Positions 54,286-63,595 of a stretch of DNA of 64,000 nucleotides are shown one piece after another. The translations under genes were made by a program, and so were the position numbers. Below the pieces are notes generated by a model. It worked only from the letters and a program-made list of their open reading frames with translations, had not been told where the DNA came from and ran no database searches. The DNA is from Fistulifera solaris (Eukaryota > Bacillariophyta > Bacillariophyceae > Naviculales > Stauroneidaceae), in NCBI GenBank assembly GCA_030295235.1, contig AP026124.1, positions 806,001 through 870,000 of the forward strand, written 5' to 3'. The number at the start of each line of letters is the position of its first letter. Within the stretch, counting starts at the first letter, position 1.

Positions 54286-55477
54286 TTACGAAGCTTTGCG
54301 TCCAGCGTCCCTAGCCGCTGCTTCACGGACAGGCGCAAAGTACATATGACCCATGGCTTCCTTGGCGGAAAGGCGTTCTTGATGATCATAACGCAGTAAC
54401 TTTGAAACAAAGTCAATTGCCTCGTCTGAAACAAGGTGTTGATTCTCCGGCGTAATGAACTTTTGCCAAGGCTTTTTCGAGTGACGACCCAAGATACCAT
54501 CAAAATGGGGGTCCAATTCCAAATCGTACGTATCCAAGTAATGAAATAACTCTTCCGTTCCCAAGACCTTGGCGATTTTCACGAGCTGATCATAATTATC
54601 GTGTCCATGAAAGAAAGGCTCCTTCCGAAAGATCATACCCGCAAACATACAGCCCAAACTCCACATGTCGAGAGAATAATCGTATTCCTGCAGATCGACC
54701 AATAGCTCGGGACCTTTGAAGTAACGAGATGCCACACGAACGTTGTATTCACGACCTGGATGATAGAATTCAGCAAGGCCCCAGTCAATCAATCGAAGCT
54801 GACGCTTCTCGTGATCGATCATAACGTTGTGCTATCAAAGACCAGATTGTGAGACAGGAATGTAAAAGACGCAGACGACTCAAGCAAAGAATTCTTACCG
54901 GCTTGACGTCACGGTGCATGACGCCATTCGAATGACAATAATCCAACGCTTTGAGCAATTCAAAGATATAGTATCGGATGTCAAAGTCCGAAAGCGTGGG
55001 ATAGAGAATTTTAAAGTCAGTATTGTTGACATGCTCAAAGATGAGCGAAGGAGTCTTTGACTGAGGATCTCGAACGACATCCAAAAGCTGAATAATGTTT
55101 GTTCCACCGCACATATTCTGCAAAATCTTAATTTCTCGTTTGATTTTCTTCTTCTTGACAGGTTTCAGAATTTTGATCACGCACTTGGTATTATTAACTA
55201 CATTGACACCCTCAAACACTTCACTGTATTTTCCGCGGCCGATCTTGCGGATCACTTCATATTCTTCTTGATCGCCCCAGTTTACCGTTAGTGCCTCGTA
55301 GTCCCAATATTCACGGGGTCGATGCACATTGACATCGGGATAGACTCTAAGGATTGTTGTGGAGAGAAAAATAAGCGATAAAGAAAGGGAAGTCATGAGA
55401 ACTCGTCGAGGTGTCATCGAGTCGACAGATTGCGTTGAGTCTTTGTACCTCCAATTCACTTACCTCGCTCTACTCAT
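54286..55477 (-). CDS. CK2A: Casein kinase 2 catalytic subunit alpha (two introns, 14-nt first coding exon)
   Basis: Constitutive acidophilic Ser/Thr kinase. Three coding exons: 55464-55477 (14 nt), 54899-55346 and 54286-54831, together 335 residues. Introns of 117 bp (55347-55463, donor GTAAGT) and 67 bp (54832-54898) are GT-AG. Joining them yields [20 protein letters not shown], the family N-terminus, and HRDVKPHNVMID across the second junction. Other hallmarks: glycine loop [11 protein letters not shown], catalytic lysine in CVIKILK, basic stretch [14 protein letters not shown] instead of DFG ([13 protein letters not shown]), and [14 protein letters not shown] direct upstream Met in the second exon region is an alternative start but would read through intron sequence. 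Confidence 0.95.
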
Positions 55478-56288
55478 GATGGTCGCTTTCCTGTATGAAT
55501 TGCTGATCTGTGAGAATCGTCCTCTGTTATCCCAATTTACTGCGAGTTGCCGAAGCCCAGATATACGCGATGTTATACGCGAAGATATCTTGAGCTAATG
55601 GTGAAGCGTACAGGAGTTGCCTTCGTGACTTCTTCAAATCCGAAATGAGACTTGAAGATTTACCGACTACGAGCGCGTTCGTGAAACAAAAGGGTGTGCT
55701 GCTGATAATGATAAGCTACAGATGCCTCTCTTGCTTTGACGTGCAAATATTGAAAAAGACTCGAGGCCCCGCAATTTGCAACGCCGTCAACAGCGGCAGC
55801 CGCAGCTGGCGGGGCATAGCGCCAGACGAGCGAGCAATTCGAAGTTGTCCGTTCATTCCATAGCCAATGGCCACTGGCCACTCGCCATTCTGTCATTCTT
55901 CCTTGCTTACGGCTTTTTACAGTCCAACAGAATGTATTAGGCCTGTCCCAGGTACAATATTGTACAAAAATATTGGTCATTAGTGGTCATAAAATCCTTT
56001 ACAGCACAGTAGTATTTCAATACCGATACGATACAGAACCCTATAAGATTTACTCCGGGTAGTAGTCTATGGTCGTCAAAAATTTTTAGGAACGTGTTAG
56101 TATCGTAAACGATACCGGTACGAGAACATAATGTAGTACTTTCGACAATGAACAAACAACATAGCATTCGCACGTTAGTTGGAGCGTACCTGGTACCGGT
56201 ACCGGTACGAGTTGACACACACACACATACAAGTACAAACATTGCACCTTCATTTTTGATCCATTCACTTTACCCCGTCAAATAAGCC
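55478..56288. other. Divergent intergenic region with palindromic elements and CA repeat
   Basis: 811 bp without a supported gene. TACCTGGTA lies at 56187-56195, directly followed by overlapping TACCGGTA palindromes (to about 56209). Another TACCGGTA lies near 56113. A short CA microsatellite is near 56215-56227, about 60 bp upstream of the monooxygenase start. Confidence 0.55.
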
Positions 56289-57770
56289 ATGAGACTTTCA
56301 ATCGCTTTAACAACTGTAGCTCTTCTTCAATTTATGCTGGTAGGTGCTTTGGAACAAAAGCCGATAAGACGCGTCGGTGTCATCGGATCCGGAGTGGCCG
56401 GTTTGACCCTTGCCCATGCTCTTCAAGACCTCGTCCAGGTGGAAATATTTGATGCTCGAAGCGAACTCAACCGAAAAGAAGGAGCTGGATTTCAGCTCAA
56501 CGGCGGTCTTGCGTCTTTCGAAGCTAATCTTCAAAGAGCCGTCGCGGAAGCTGGAATTCCATTGGAAGGCATTCAGAGTAGATCAAAAGCATGGTTTGGA
56601 AAAACGGAAAACCAAGATTACAGTACCTTACTGCAACTCAATATAAATGAACTGATAAGGCAAGCTTCCGGAGAAGTTACCGATTCGCTTCTGGATGACA
56701 AGGGAATGGCAAGGTGGACAGCTATTACGAGAGGAGCCCTTCAGGAAGTCTTACGAGACAATCTACCCAGCACCATCCCCATCCGATTCAATAAGAAGCT
56801 GACCAGCATAAGCGAGCTCGAGAGTGGTGGTGTACTTTGTGGGTTTGACGACGGTTCAAGTTCAGGTCCGTTTGATATGGTCGTTGGCTGTGATGGAATA
56901 CGGTCAGCCACGAAAGAATATGTGAATACAGCGAAGATTGAAGAAACCAAAACATCATTAGCTCCATCGAACGCTATTTACTCCGGTATTCGTATCCGTT
57001 TTGCTGTTGTAGACGAAACAGCTGAAGACAAGCAGGGATCAGGGGCAAAGTTGACGCAGTACTTTGGCGACGGTGGCTACGCCTTACACGGAAAATTTGG
57101 GGCAGGGAAAGGCCGGCCGCTTACCAGCATGGCTGTTTTTGTCTATCTGGATGAGAACTATATCGGGCCTTTTCAGGTAGCAAAAGAGAAGAAGGATCGT
57201 GTAGCAGTTAGTGAAAACGCAGACTGGACTCAAACTGTCGAGCAGCAGCTCGAAAGCTCCAGAAGTAACATGCTATCTCAGCTGAAAGGGTTCAATATAC
57301 CAGACAAAGACAAAGATCTTGAATCTGTAATAAGGAATGCGGACCGTATATACGAATTAGGTTCATACTTCCACAATCCCTTCACCCGGTGGAGTCGGAT
57401 ACTAAAGAACGGTTCCTGTGTTGTACTCTGTGGTGACGCGGCTCATGCTATGCCACCCTTTCTGGGACAGGGTTCGAACCAAGCGATTCAATCCGCTTAC
57501 TGCCTTGGTAATAAAATTTTAGAATACAACCAGAAACTGGGAGACGATAAATACAATATAACTCTGGAAAAAACCCTCGCTGCTTACCGAGAAGTTCGGT
57601 GGAAGCCGACTTTCGGTATACTTTGGAAAGCGCTCTTTCTCGGATACCTCGAAACAGGAGGAGGAAACGGCATATACTCAAAGCCTAGGGACAGCTTCTT
57701 CCAGTTAATGGGGGCTGTTGGTGTTGCAAAAGGAGTGCTACTAGGCGCTGCAGTTCCCAAGATTATGTGA
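56289..57770 (+). CDS. Secreted or ER FAD-dependent monooxygenase (PHBH/UbiH-like fold)
   Basis: 493 residues, intact. Residues 1-20 are a signal peptide (cleavage plausible after GA). The Rossmann FAD motif VGVIGSGVAGLTLAHAL has G33, G35 and G38; E/D-type acidic residue at the end of strand 2 (IFDARSE). The DG motif GCDGIRSATK is at residues 200-209 and the GD motif CGDAAHAMPPFLGQGSNQA lies near residue 380. This set defines class A flavoprotein monooxygenases; zeaxanthin epoxidase and kynurenine monooxygenase share it. I do not see extra domains, so the substrate is unknown. A signal peptide without an alanine-phenylalanine cleavage site makes plastid targeting less likely than secretory placement. 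Confidence 0.88.
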   Translation: MRLSIALTTVALLQFMLVGALEQKPIRRVGVIGSGVAGLTLAHALQDLVQVEIFDARSELNRKEGAGFQLNGGLASFEANLQRAVAEAGIPLEGIQSRSKAWFGKTENQDYSTLLQLNINELIRQASGEVTDSLLDDKGMARWTAITRGALQEVLRDNLPSTIPIRFNKKLTSISELESGGVLCGFDDGSSSGPFDMVVGCDGIRSATKEYVNTAKIEETKTSLAPSNAIYSGIRIRFAVVDETAEDKQGSGAKLTQYFGDGGYALHGKFGAGKGRPLTSMAVFVYLDENYIGPFQVAKEKKDRVAVSENADWTQTVEQQLESSRSNMLSQLKGFNIPDKDKDLESVIRNADRIYELGSYFHNPFTRWSRILKNGSCVVLCGDAAHAMPPFLGQGSNQAIQSAYCLGNKILEYNQKLGDDKYNITLEKTLAAYREVRWKPTFGILWKALFLGYLETGGGNGIYSKPRDSFFQLMGAVGVAKGVLLGAAVPKIM

Positions 57771-57868
57771 AAGTAGTCGTTATTTGGAAGGAAATTATCT
57801 TATGCTTTAAACCCACAATAACTATACCGTACTAGGAAATAGCGCGTCACATTAGAACATTTGTATAG

Positions 57869-59060
57869 CTAAACCGTTTCCTCCATCATGGATGCGCTAT
57901 CAAGAGCCATTCCCATAGCATGTAGACCATTGTCGACGTACATCGTGATACCAGTGATAGTGCGAGCCATGGGACTGAGCAAAAATAAACCAGCATTGCC
58001 AACATCATCGTTGTACAAGTCCTGAGCCAAAGGGGCGTTGGCCTTGCTGTAGTCGATAGCCTTCTCAATGAATGTTCTCGATCCAGGCTCCTTCGACTTA
58101 CCAATTGCAGTGGCAGCTCGGCTCTTTAGGGGACCAGCAGAGATCGTGTTCACGCGGATTCCGTACTTGCGTCCCGCCTCAAAGGCAAGAGTGCGTGTGT
58201 CACTCTCGAGTTGGGCCTTGGCGGACGACATACCGCCTCCATAACCAGGGATGGCCTTCTCAGAAGCAATGTACGTGAGGGAGAGGAACGAACCACCCTC
58301 ATTCATGATGGGACCAAATTTCTGAAGAAGCGACACGGCAGAGTACGCAGAAGCAGAGGAAGCGGCGAGGTAACCCTTACGAGAAGTCTCGAGAAGAGGC
58401 TTCACAACTTCAGGACCGTTCGCAAGGGAGTGAACCAAAATATCGATCTTTCCGTAATCGGCTTCGACAGCCTTGGCGACTTCGGAAATAGTGAAACCAT
58501 CCAAGCCTGCATAACGTTTGTTGTTCTTGATGTCCTCAGGGACATCATCAGGCTCATCGAACACAGCATCCAAGGGGTAAACCTTTTCGATGGTCATTTT
58601 GGAACCATCCGACAAAGTGGAGTCTTCGTCGAACTGACCCTTGCTTAAACCCATCTGGAAAATCTTGAGCACAGGAGGCCAAGTTCCGACAACAATAGTA
58701 GCACCGGCATCAGCAAGGGCGCGAGCGATAGCCCAACCGTACCCTTGGGAGTCAGCAACACCAGCAACGAAAGCCACTTTGCCCTTCAAATCGACCGTTT
58801 TGGCCATGTGAAGGCTAGTATCGGCAACTCTGGGCGATTGGGCGACATAAGATGCCGATCGCGTACCGTATCCTGTCACAAAGAAGAAAGACGAGACAGT
58901 CGGAATTCCGTGAGACAAAAAAACCTTACGATGCAAGGGATGACGACGCGCGCTTGATTTCGAGGTCATTGATCGTTGACGTACCAAAAGTGGACGGGGT
59001 GAAAGCGTTGGTAGAAGCGGATAAGAAGAGAGTAATGAATAAAAGAGCTCGGGAGATCAT
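57869..59060 (-). CDS. FabI: Plastid enoyl-ACP reductase, copy 1 (one intron)
   Basis: NADH-dependent last reduction step of type II fatty acid synthesis in the plastid. Exon 1 is 58985-59060, intron 58873-58984 (112 bp, donor GTACGT), exon 2 57869-58872; 359 residues. Exon 1 encodes [19 protein letters not shown] followed by FTPSTF: signal peptide plus the Ala/Phe cleavage context of diatom plastid presequences. The mature enzyme starts near [16 protein letters not shown] and has the nucleotide loop [13 protein letters not shown] and the YGGGMSSAK catalytic Tyr/Lys region. It ends SMMEETV. Exon 2 shares a 999-bp identical tract with the second copy; exon 1 and the intron differ. Confidence 0.95.
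57878..58876 (-). repeat. Identical 999-bp tract, copy 1 (pair 60001-60999)
   Basis: By reading both strands in several frames and comparing the text directly I find no difference between 57878-58876 and 60001-60999 (offset 2,123 bp). The tract ends within a few bases of the intron acceptor on one side and just before the stop on the other. Flanks differ, which suggests recent gene conversion. Confidence 0.85.
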
Positions 59061-59955
59061 TATTGTTCTGCTTTGCGAAAATTATTCTGTGCTCAAAATT
59101 CGAGATGCTCAGTAATCGGATAACAGCGTCACAACGTTAGCGAAACACGTGCTCCTAGTTCGGATAGTACGGCGATGAAGGTAAATTTTTAACTGTGAGT
59201 AGATCCAAAGATGGAACGATGAATCTGTTTTAATCGATACAAAAGGCAACGTTGAAATGGAAAACAAGGTCACATTAACGAGAAGACGGTTTAGAAAATA
59301 GAAAGAGACTGCGAGGAGGACGATCGGACTGGGGTACAAAGTACTTGTACTGGTACGTCAGTTCGCCGATAGGATCTTGTTTGGCGTCAGTCGTGGATAC
59401 CTTGTTTCCCTACTATATTCCCACGAAGTGAGTTTAGTACTCGTACCGGCACTAAATATAGGTTCAATTTTGAATGCCAATCCTAAGACCTATGAGGCAG
59501 TCTAATCTTAACAATATCATCATCAGCACCGAAACAACGCGTTTTTGCAATCAATTCCAACAGTCACCATTCAACGTTAACATTATCGCCCAAAACGTTG
59601 TTGTTTACACCCTTAACAGTTTGTTTTATCTATGAACTTGTTAAGCTTCTCTCGCGACGGGATTCTGTCAAGAATTGATGACCGAGATCTTGCATGAGCG
59701 GCGATAATGCAGACTATCACTATCATTGTACCTTCGAAAGCCGAATCGTATGTCAACAGCAGTTAATTTCAAAATGAAAATAAACTATTTTTGGACAGTA
59801 AGCCTCGTGTAAGCTGTGAGCCAATCAGCCCAACAAAATGGTTCATAGCATGTATTTTTCAATCAGCGTAGAATAAAAAACTTGATAAAGCACTACTTCA
59901 AGTCCAAGATGAAGGCATATTTCAAAATCTATTACTCCGTACAATCCATGTCGAT
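59061..59955. other. Intergenic region between enoyl-ACP reductase copies
   Basis: 895 bp with no supported gene. It contains TACAAAGTA (59335-59343) followed by alternating GTAC repeats (GTACTTGTACTGGTAC), a TACCGGCAC relative near 59450, and TACTCCGTA (59933-59941) just inside the 3' end of copy 2. It does not resemble the region upstream of copy 2, so the duplication does not include the promoter. Confidence 0.55.
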
Positions 59956-61210
59956 TTATGCACTAACCATTTCCGGCTCTTTCGCCGATTCGGGAACGGG
60001 TTCCTCCATCATGGATGCGCTATCAAGAGCCATTCCCATAGCATGTAGACCATTGTCGACGTACATCGTGATACCAGTGATAGTGCGAGCCATGGGACTG
60101 AGCAAAAATAAACCAGCATTGCCAACATCATCGTTGTACAAGTCCTGAGCCAAAGGGGCGTTGGCCTTGCTGTAGTCGATAGCCTTCTCAATGAATGTTC
60201 TCGATCCAGGCTCCTTCGACTTACCAATTGCAGTGGCAGCTCGGCTCTTTAGGGGACCAGCAGAGATCGTGTTCACGCGGATTCCGTACTTGCGTCCCGC
60301 CTCAAAGGCAAGAGTGCGTGTGTCACTCTCGAGTTGGGCCTTGGCGGACGACATACCGCCTCCATAACCAGGGATGGCCTTCTCAGAAGCAATGTACGTG
60401 AGGGAGAGGAACGAACCACCCTCATTCATGATGGGACCAAATTTCTGAAGAAGCGACACGGCAGAGTACGCAGAAGCAGAGGAAGCGGCGAGGTAACCCT
60501 TACGAGAAGTCTCGAGAAGAGGCTTCACAACTTCAGGACCGTTCGCAAGGGAGTGAACCAAAATATCGATCTTTCCGTAATCGGCTTCGACAGCCTTGGC
60601 GACTTCGGAAATAGTGAAACCATCCAAGCCTGCATAACGTTTGTTGTTCTTGATGTCCTCAGGGACATCATCAGGCTCATCGAACACAGCATCCAAGGGG
60701 TAAACCTTTTCGATGGTCATTTTGGAACCATCCGACAAAGTGGAGTCTTCGTCGAACTGACCCTTGCTTAAACCCATCTGGAAAATCTTGAGCACAGGAG
60801 GCCAAGTTCCGACAACAATAGTAGCACCGGCATCAGCAAGGGCGCGAGCGATAGCCCAACCGTACCCTTGGGAGTCAGCAACACCAGCAACGAAAGCCAC
60901 TTTGCCCTTCAAATCGACCGTTTTGGCCATGTGAAGGCTAGTATCGGCAACTCTGGGCGATTGGGCGACATAAGATGCCGATCGCGTACCGTATCCTGTT
61001 ACAGCGAATTAATGAAAGATTAGAGAGACGAAATTTCGGCGAGAAAAGCGTTGCGGGGAGATGGTTCCTGGGAGGCAAGAGTCGACGACCCGTGCTCGAC
61101 TCATTCTCGAGTAGCCTGTCGATCATTAACGTACCGAAAGAAGACGGGGCGAAGGCATTGCTAGAAGCCGACAAGAACACGGCAATGAGTAAAGTAACAC
61201 GAGAGATCAT
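59956..61210 (-). CDS. FabI: Plastid enoyl-ACP reductase, copy 2 (one intron, extended C-terminus)
   Basis: Tandem paralogue of the previous gene, same strand. Exon 1 is 61135-61210, intron 60996-61134 (139 bp, donor GTACGT, acceptor AACAG), exon 2 59956-60995; 371 residues. The presequence [19 protein letters not shown] followed by FAPSSF is a textbook diatom signal with an alanine-phenylalanine junction. The catalytic body is identical to copy 1 across 999 bp. The C-terminus differs: after SMMEE it continues [14 protein letters not shown], where copy 1 has TV and stops. Presequences share position and pattern but differ at about a third of residues. Confidence 0.95.
60001..60999 (-). repeat. 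Identical 999-bp tract, copy 2 (pair 57878-58876)
   Basis: Partner of the tract in copy 1. Because the flanking intron, exon 1 and C-terminal tail are diverged, simple recent duplication of the whole gene does not explain the pattern. Confidence 0.85.
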
Positions 61211-61719
61211 TATTCTTTATCAAATTATGTAGGAACTATTATGGGAAAACCAGCAACTATGACGAGGCAGATCAAATTTGTTACGTTTGTGAGAATTCTC
61301 AGTGTTGTGATGGATGATGAATGGCAATAGTCAACATCACGTCTTTTTGTGGAAGAGCAAACACACACGTCATACGTCACACAATACTTTGTACAGTAAC
61401 GAAATCTACAAGCAATGAAGTATCGGGTATTGGCAACGGTTATGTACGTCTGCAAACTCGTTTTATAGAATGACCTACTGAGCCGAACCGGTACTGTGTC
61501 TTGTCCGAGTGCACTAGCTTTCAAAATTTACGAGGGAGGGATCTCGTTAAATTCGCTATTCTTGCAGGCTAAGATGGGTCACTCCAACAAAACCATTGTC
61601 GCCTTTGCATACGGCAGATGCATAATCCGAAGTTTGTGGTAACCAATGAAGAACGATGTAATCTCGAACGAATGGGCTATTGTTTAAACCCTATTTCTTC
61701 TCACGGGAGGTAAAGAAGA
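61211..61719. other. Intergenic region
   Basis: 509 bp between the start of enoyl-ACP reductase copy 2 and the stop of the PH-domain gene, both on the minus strand. No gene seen. TACTTTGTA lies at 61385-61393, about 180 bp upstream of the copy 2 start, and an ACCGGTAC copy near 61487. Confidence 0.5.
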
Positions 61720-62442
61720 CTAGCCAAAGTACCCACGGGACAAAGGCGCGCCTTCCATCAATGGACGCATTTCAAGCTCTTGCAACTCTTTTCGCTCCAC
61801 GCGCATGCGTATTCGTTCGTTCTGACTTTTCAAGCTACGACCGAGCCGATCATAGTATTCCCATGATTTTGGATAAGAATCTGTTTGCGCATGTCCCATG
61901 GACCTCTTTACAGCTTCTTGTTTGGCTTCCATGATACTATTGACCCAGACAAGTGCTTGCTCATGATCGCTTGCGCAATAGTAATACTGTTTCCGAAACG
62001 TTGACACACAAAACAGCGTGCCGACTTCCAAAGGCGTCCTTTCGTTGCCAATAGGCAGACATCGCAGGGAGTTGTTATCTACGATAAATGCTTCTAATGA
62101 ACTCAGAGCCAACGGGCTACCTTTGGGATGAGAAGGGGTGTCTCTTTGTGTAACATGATCCTCAAACTTGTATAGGTAGCTACCCAATAAAACAAGGTAA
62201 CGCGCTTCCCAGCTAGGACAGGAAAATCGATTGAGCACTGGAACAGATGCGACGCATCTCTGTATGAAACGCGGCAATAACGAGTAAATCAGAGGGATGT
62301 GTAGTTTCCGAACCGGTCCATGTTCCTGAGGCGATGCCTTCAGCAATGCGGAACGACTCAAAGCGAGAGGTGACGATGCACTACCTTTGCTCATTATTTC
62401 GGCGGTAGATCCTCGGCGTTGGCGTAATTGCCCTTGTGACAT
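61720..62442 (-). CDS. PH-domain protein
   Basis: 240 residues from the Met at 62442 (MSQGQLRQRRGS; an upstream in-frame Met at 62496 would add 18). After an Arg/Ser-rich start and a segment with HIPLIYSLLPRF, residues about 76-185 match a pleckstrin homology domain: SWEARYLVLLGSYLYKFEDH as strands 1-3, SPLALSSLEAFIVDNN, an FCVSTFRKQYYYCASD strand pair, and the C-terminal helix with its conserved tryptophan (EQALVWVNSIMEAKQ). The C-terminal 50 residues are charged and probably helical. Likely a phosphoinositide or protein-binding adaptor. Partner unknown. Confidence 0.82.
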   Translation of the reverse strand: MSQGQLRQRRGSTAEIMSKGSASSPLALSRSALLKASPQEHGPVRKLHIPLIYSLLPRFIQRCVASVPVLNRFSCPSWEARYLVLLGSYLYKFEDHVTQRDTPSHPKGSPLALSSLEAFIVDNNSLRCLPIGNERTPLEVGTLFCVSTFRKQYYYCASDHEQALVWVNSIMEAKQEAVKRSMGHAQTDSYPKSWEYYDRLGRSLKSQNERIRMRVERKELQELEMRPLMEGAPLSRGYFG

Positions 62443-62973
62443 ACTGAGATGAAAGAAACGATCGTATTTACGTTTGCAACAAGTATCTTTTTTCATTTAC
62501 CCACCTCTTCCTTTTCTTTCTGACTCCGCGTTCTCACGAGAAACAAAAACTCGTTCCGTATTCCGTATCCCTTATCCCTTTCTTTTTCGCGTAAGTACCG
62601 GTTATAATTTTCCGGTATCCGTTTTCCATAGTGAAACACTTGTAAATGTCGTGGAGACTCATTTGCTTCTTTGAAAATTGAAATTCCTATCAGCCTCATT
62701 TTCTGTGTCGATGTATGAAGTACAATGTTTGCACAGGGAATCTTGGTGAAGCCCTTTGCAACCGCAAAAGTTGTCCCCCCCCTCCCCCCCCTGAACACGC
62801 ACTTCGTTCGGCAAAGCCCATCACTCAAAACCGAAAGACGCCGTTCCACAACGAGGCCAATACCAGGTACAAGTGCAGCCAGTCAGCAGCCCAACAACAG
62901 CGAAAGCCACCATCAACTTGACGTTGTCATCGTTGTTTCCCGGAATAATAAAGAAAACAACCCCACTTGCATC
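62443..62973. other. Divergent intergenic region
   Basis: 531 bp without a supported gene. It has pyrimidine-rich stretches near 62500-62600, a run of C near 62776-62790, a TACCGGTT near 62596, and TACCAGGTA at 62861-62869 about 105 bp upstream of the plastid protein start. Confidence 0.5.
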
Positions 62974-63405
62974 ATGATTTCCCGTATCCTACTCCTCCTT
63001 ACTGTTCTTGTGCTTGGAACTGAGGTATGTAGTTAAAGCACGAAAAATAAATTTTGCTCGGCCAGGCAATTTTTCTAGATTGCTTCGTCTCGCCAATAGC
63101 ATCGCTTGTGACTCACGTCTTTTTTATTCGAAATACAGGCATTTGTTATCCCCACTTTGCCTTCGTCTTCCAGCGTATCGCCTTTGATGGCCAGCCGCGT
63201 CAACGCCAAGAAGGAAAAGATCAAGCGCAACCGTGACAACATGCGCAAGTTCAAGTCCGTCGGACGCAAAGGAACCAGCCGCAGAAAGATGCTCAAGAAG
63301 GCACAAGCTTCCAAAGCTCGTCAAACGGAAGCCGAATTCATTGCTCAGTGCTACATCACCGCCCCTCCCCCCGAACTCTGTCGAGGAACCCAAGCAGTAA
63401 AATGA
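62974..63405 (+). CDS. Small plastid-targeted basic protein (one intron)
   Basis: 105 residues from two exons, 62974-63024 and 63139-63405, split by a 114-bp GT-AG intron (63025-63138). Joined, the N-terminus is MISRILLLLTVLVLGTEA followed by FVIPTL: signal peptide plus the alanine-phenylalanine junction for plastid import. A second Met opens a ~72-residue basic body (ASRVNAKKEKIKRNRDNMRK, then GRKGTSRRKMLKKAQASKAR), ending with a less basic tail. The composition resembles a small ribosomal or nucleic-acid-binding protein. I do not recognise the family with confidence. The intron separates the signal peptide from the rest, as in the reductase genes. Confidence 0.82.
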
Positions 63406-63595
63406 TTGTTTTCTTTTTTAAATAATAAAAAGTAAATGGGAATGAATGTGGTGATTCGCCTTCTGTGATTGAGAGTTTGCGGTCCTATTACCTAGACTAG
63501 CTCGTAGTTTTTTTCTATTTATTTAATGCTTATCGTGAATAAGTATTTTCCTCAGTAGTTTCCAAAATATTTCGATTCGCACCAAGCGTCACTCC

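Noticed and set aside
55645-56268. Several small open frames in the gap before the FAD monooxygenase
   Set aside because: They overlap each other on both strands, contain the CA repeat and palindromes, and show no domain or splice evidence.
58211-58648. 145-residue plus-strand frame, found again at 60334-60771
   Set aside because: It is antisense to the catalytic exon of both enoyl-ACP reductases, and its conservation is explained by the identical tract.
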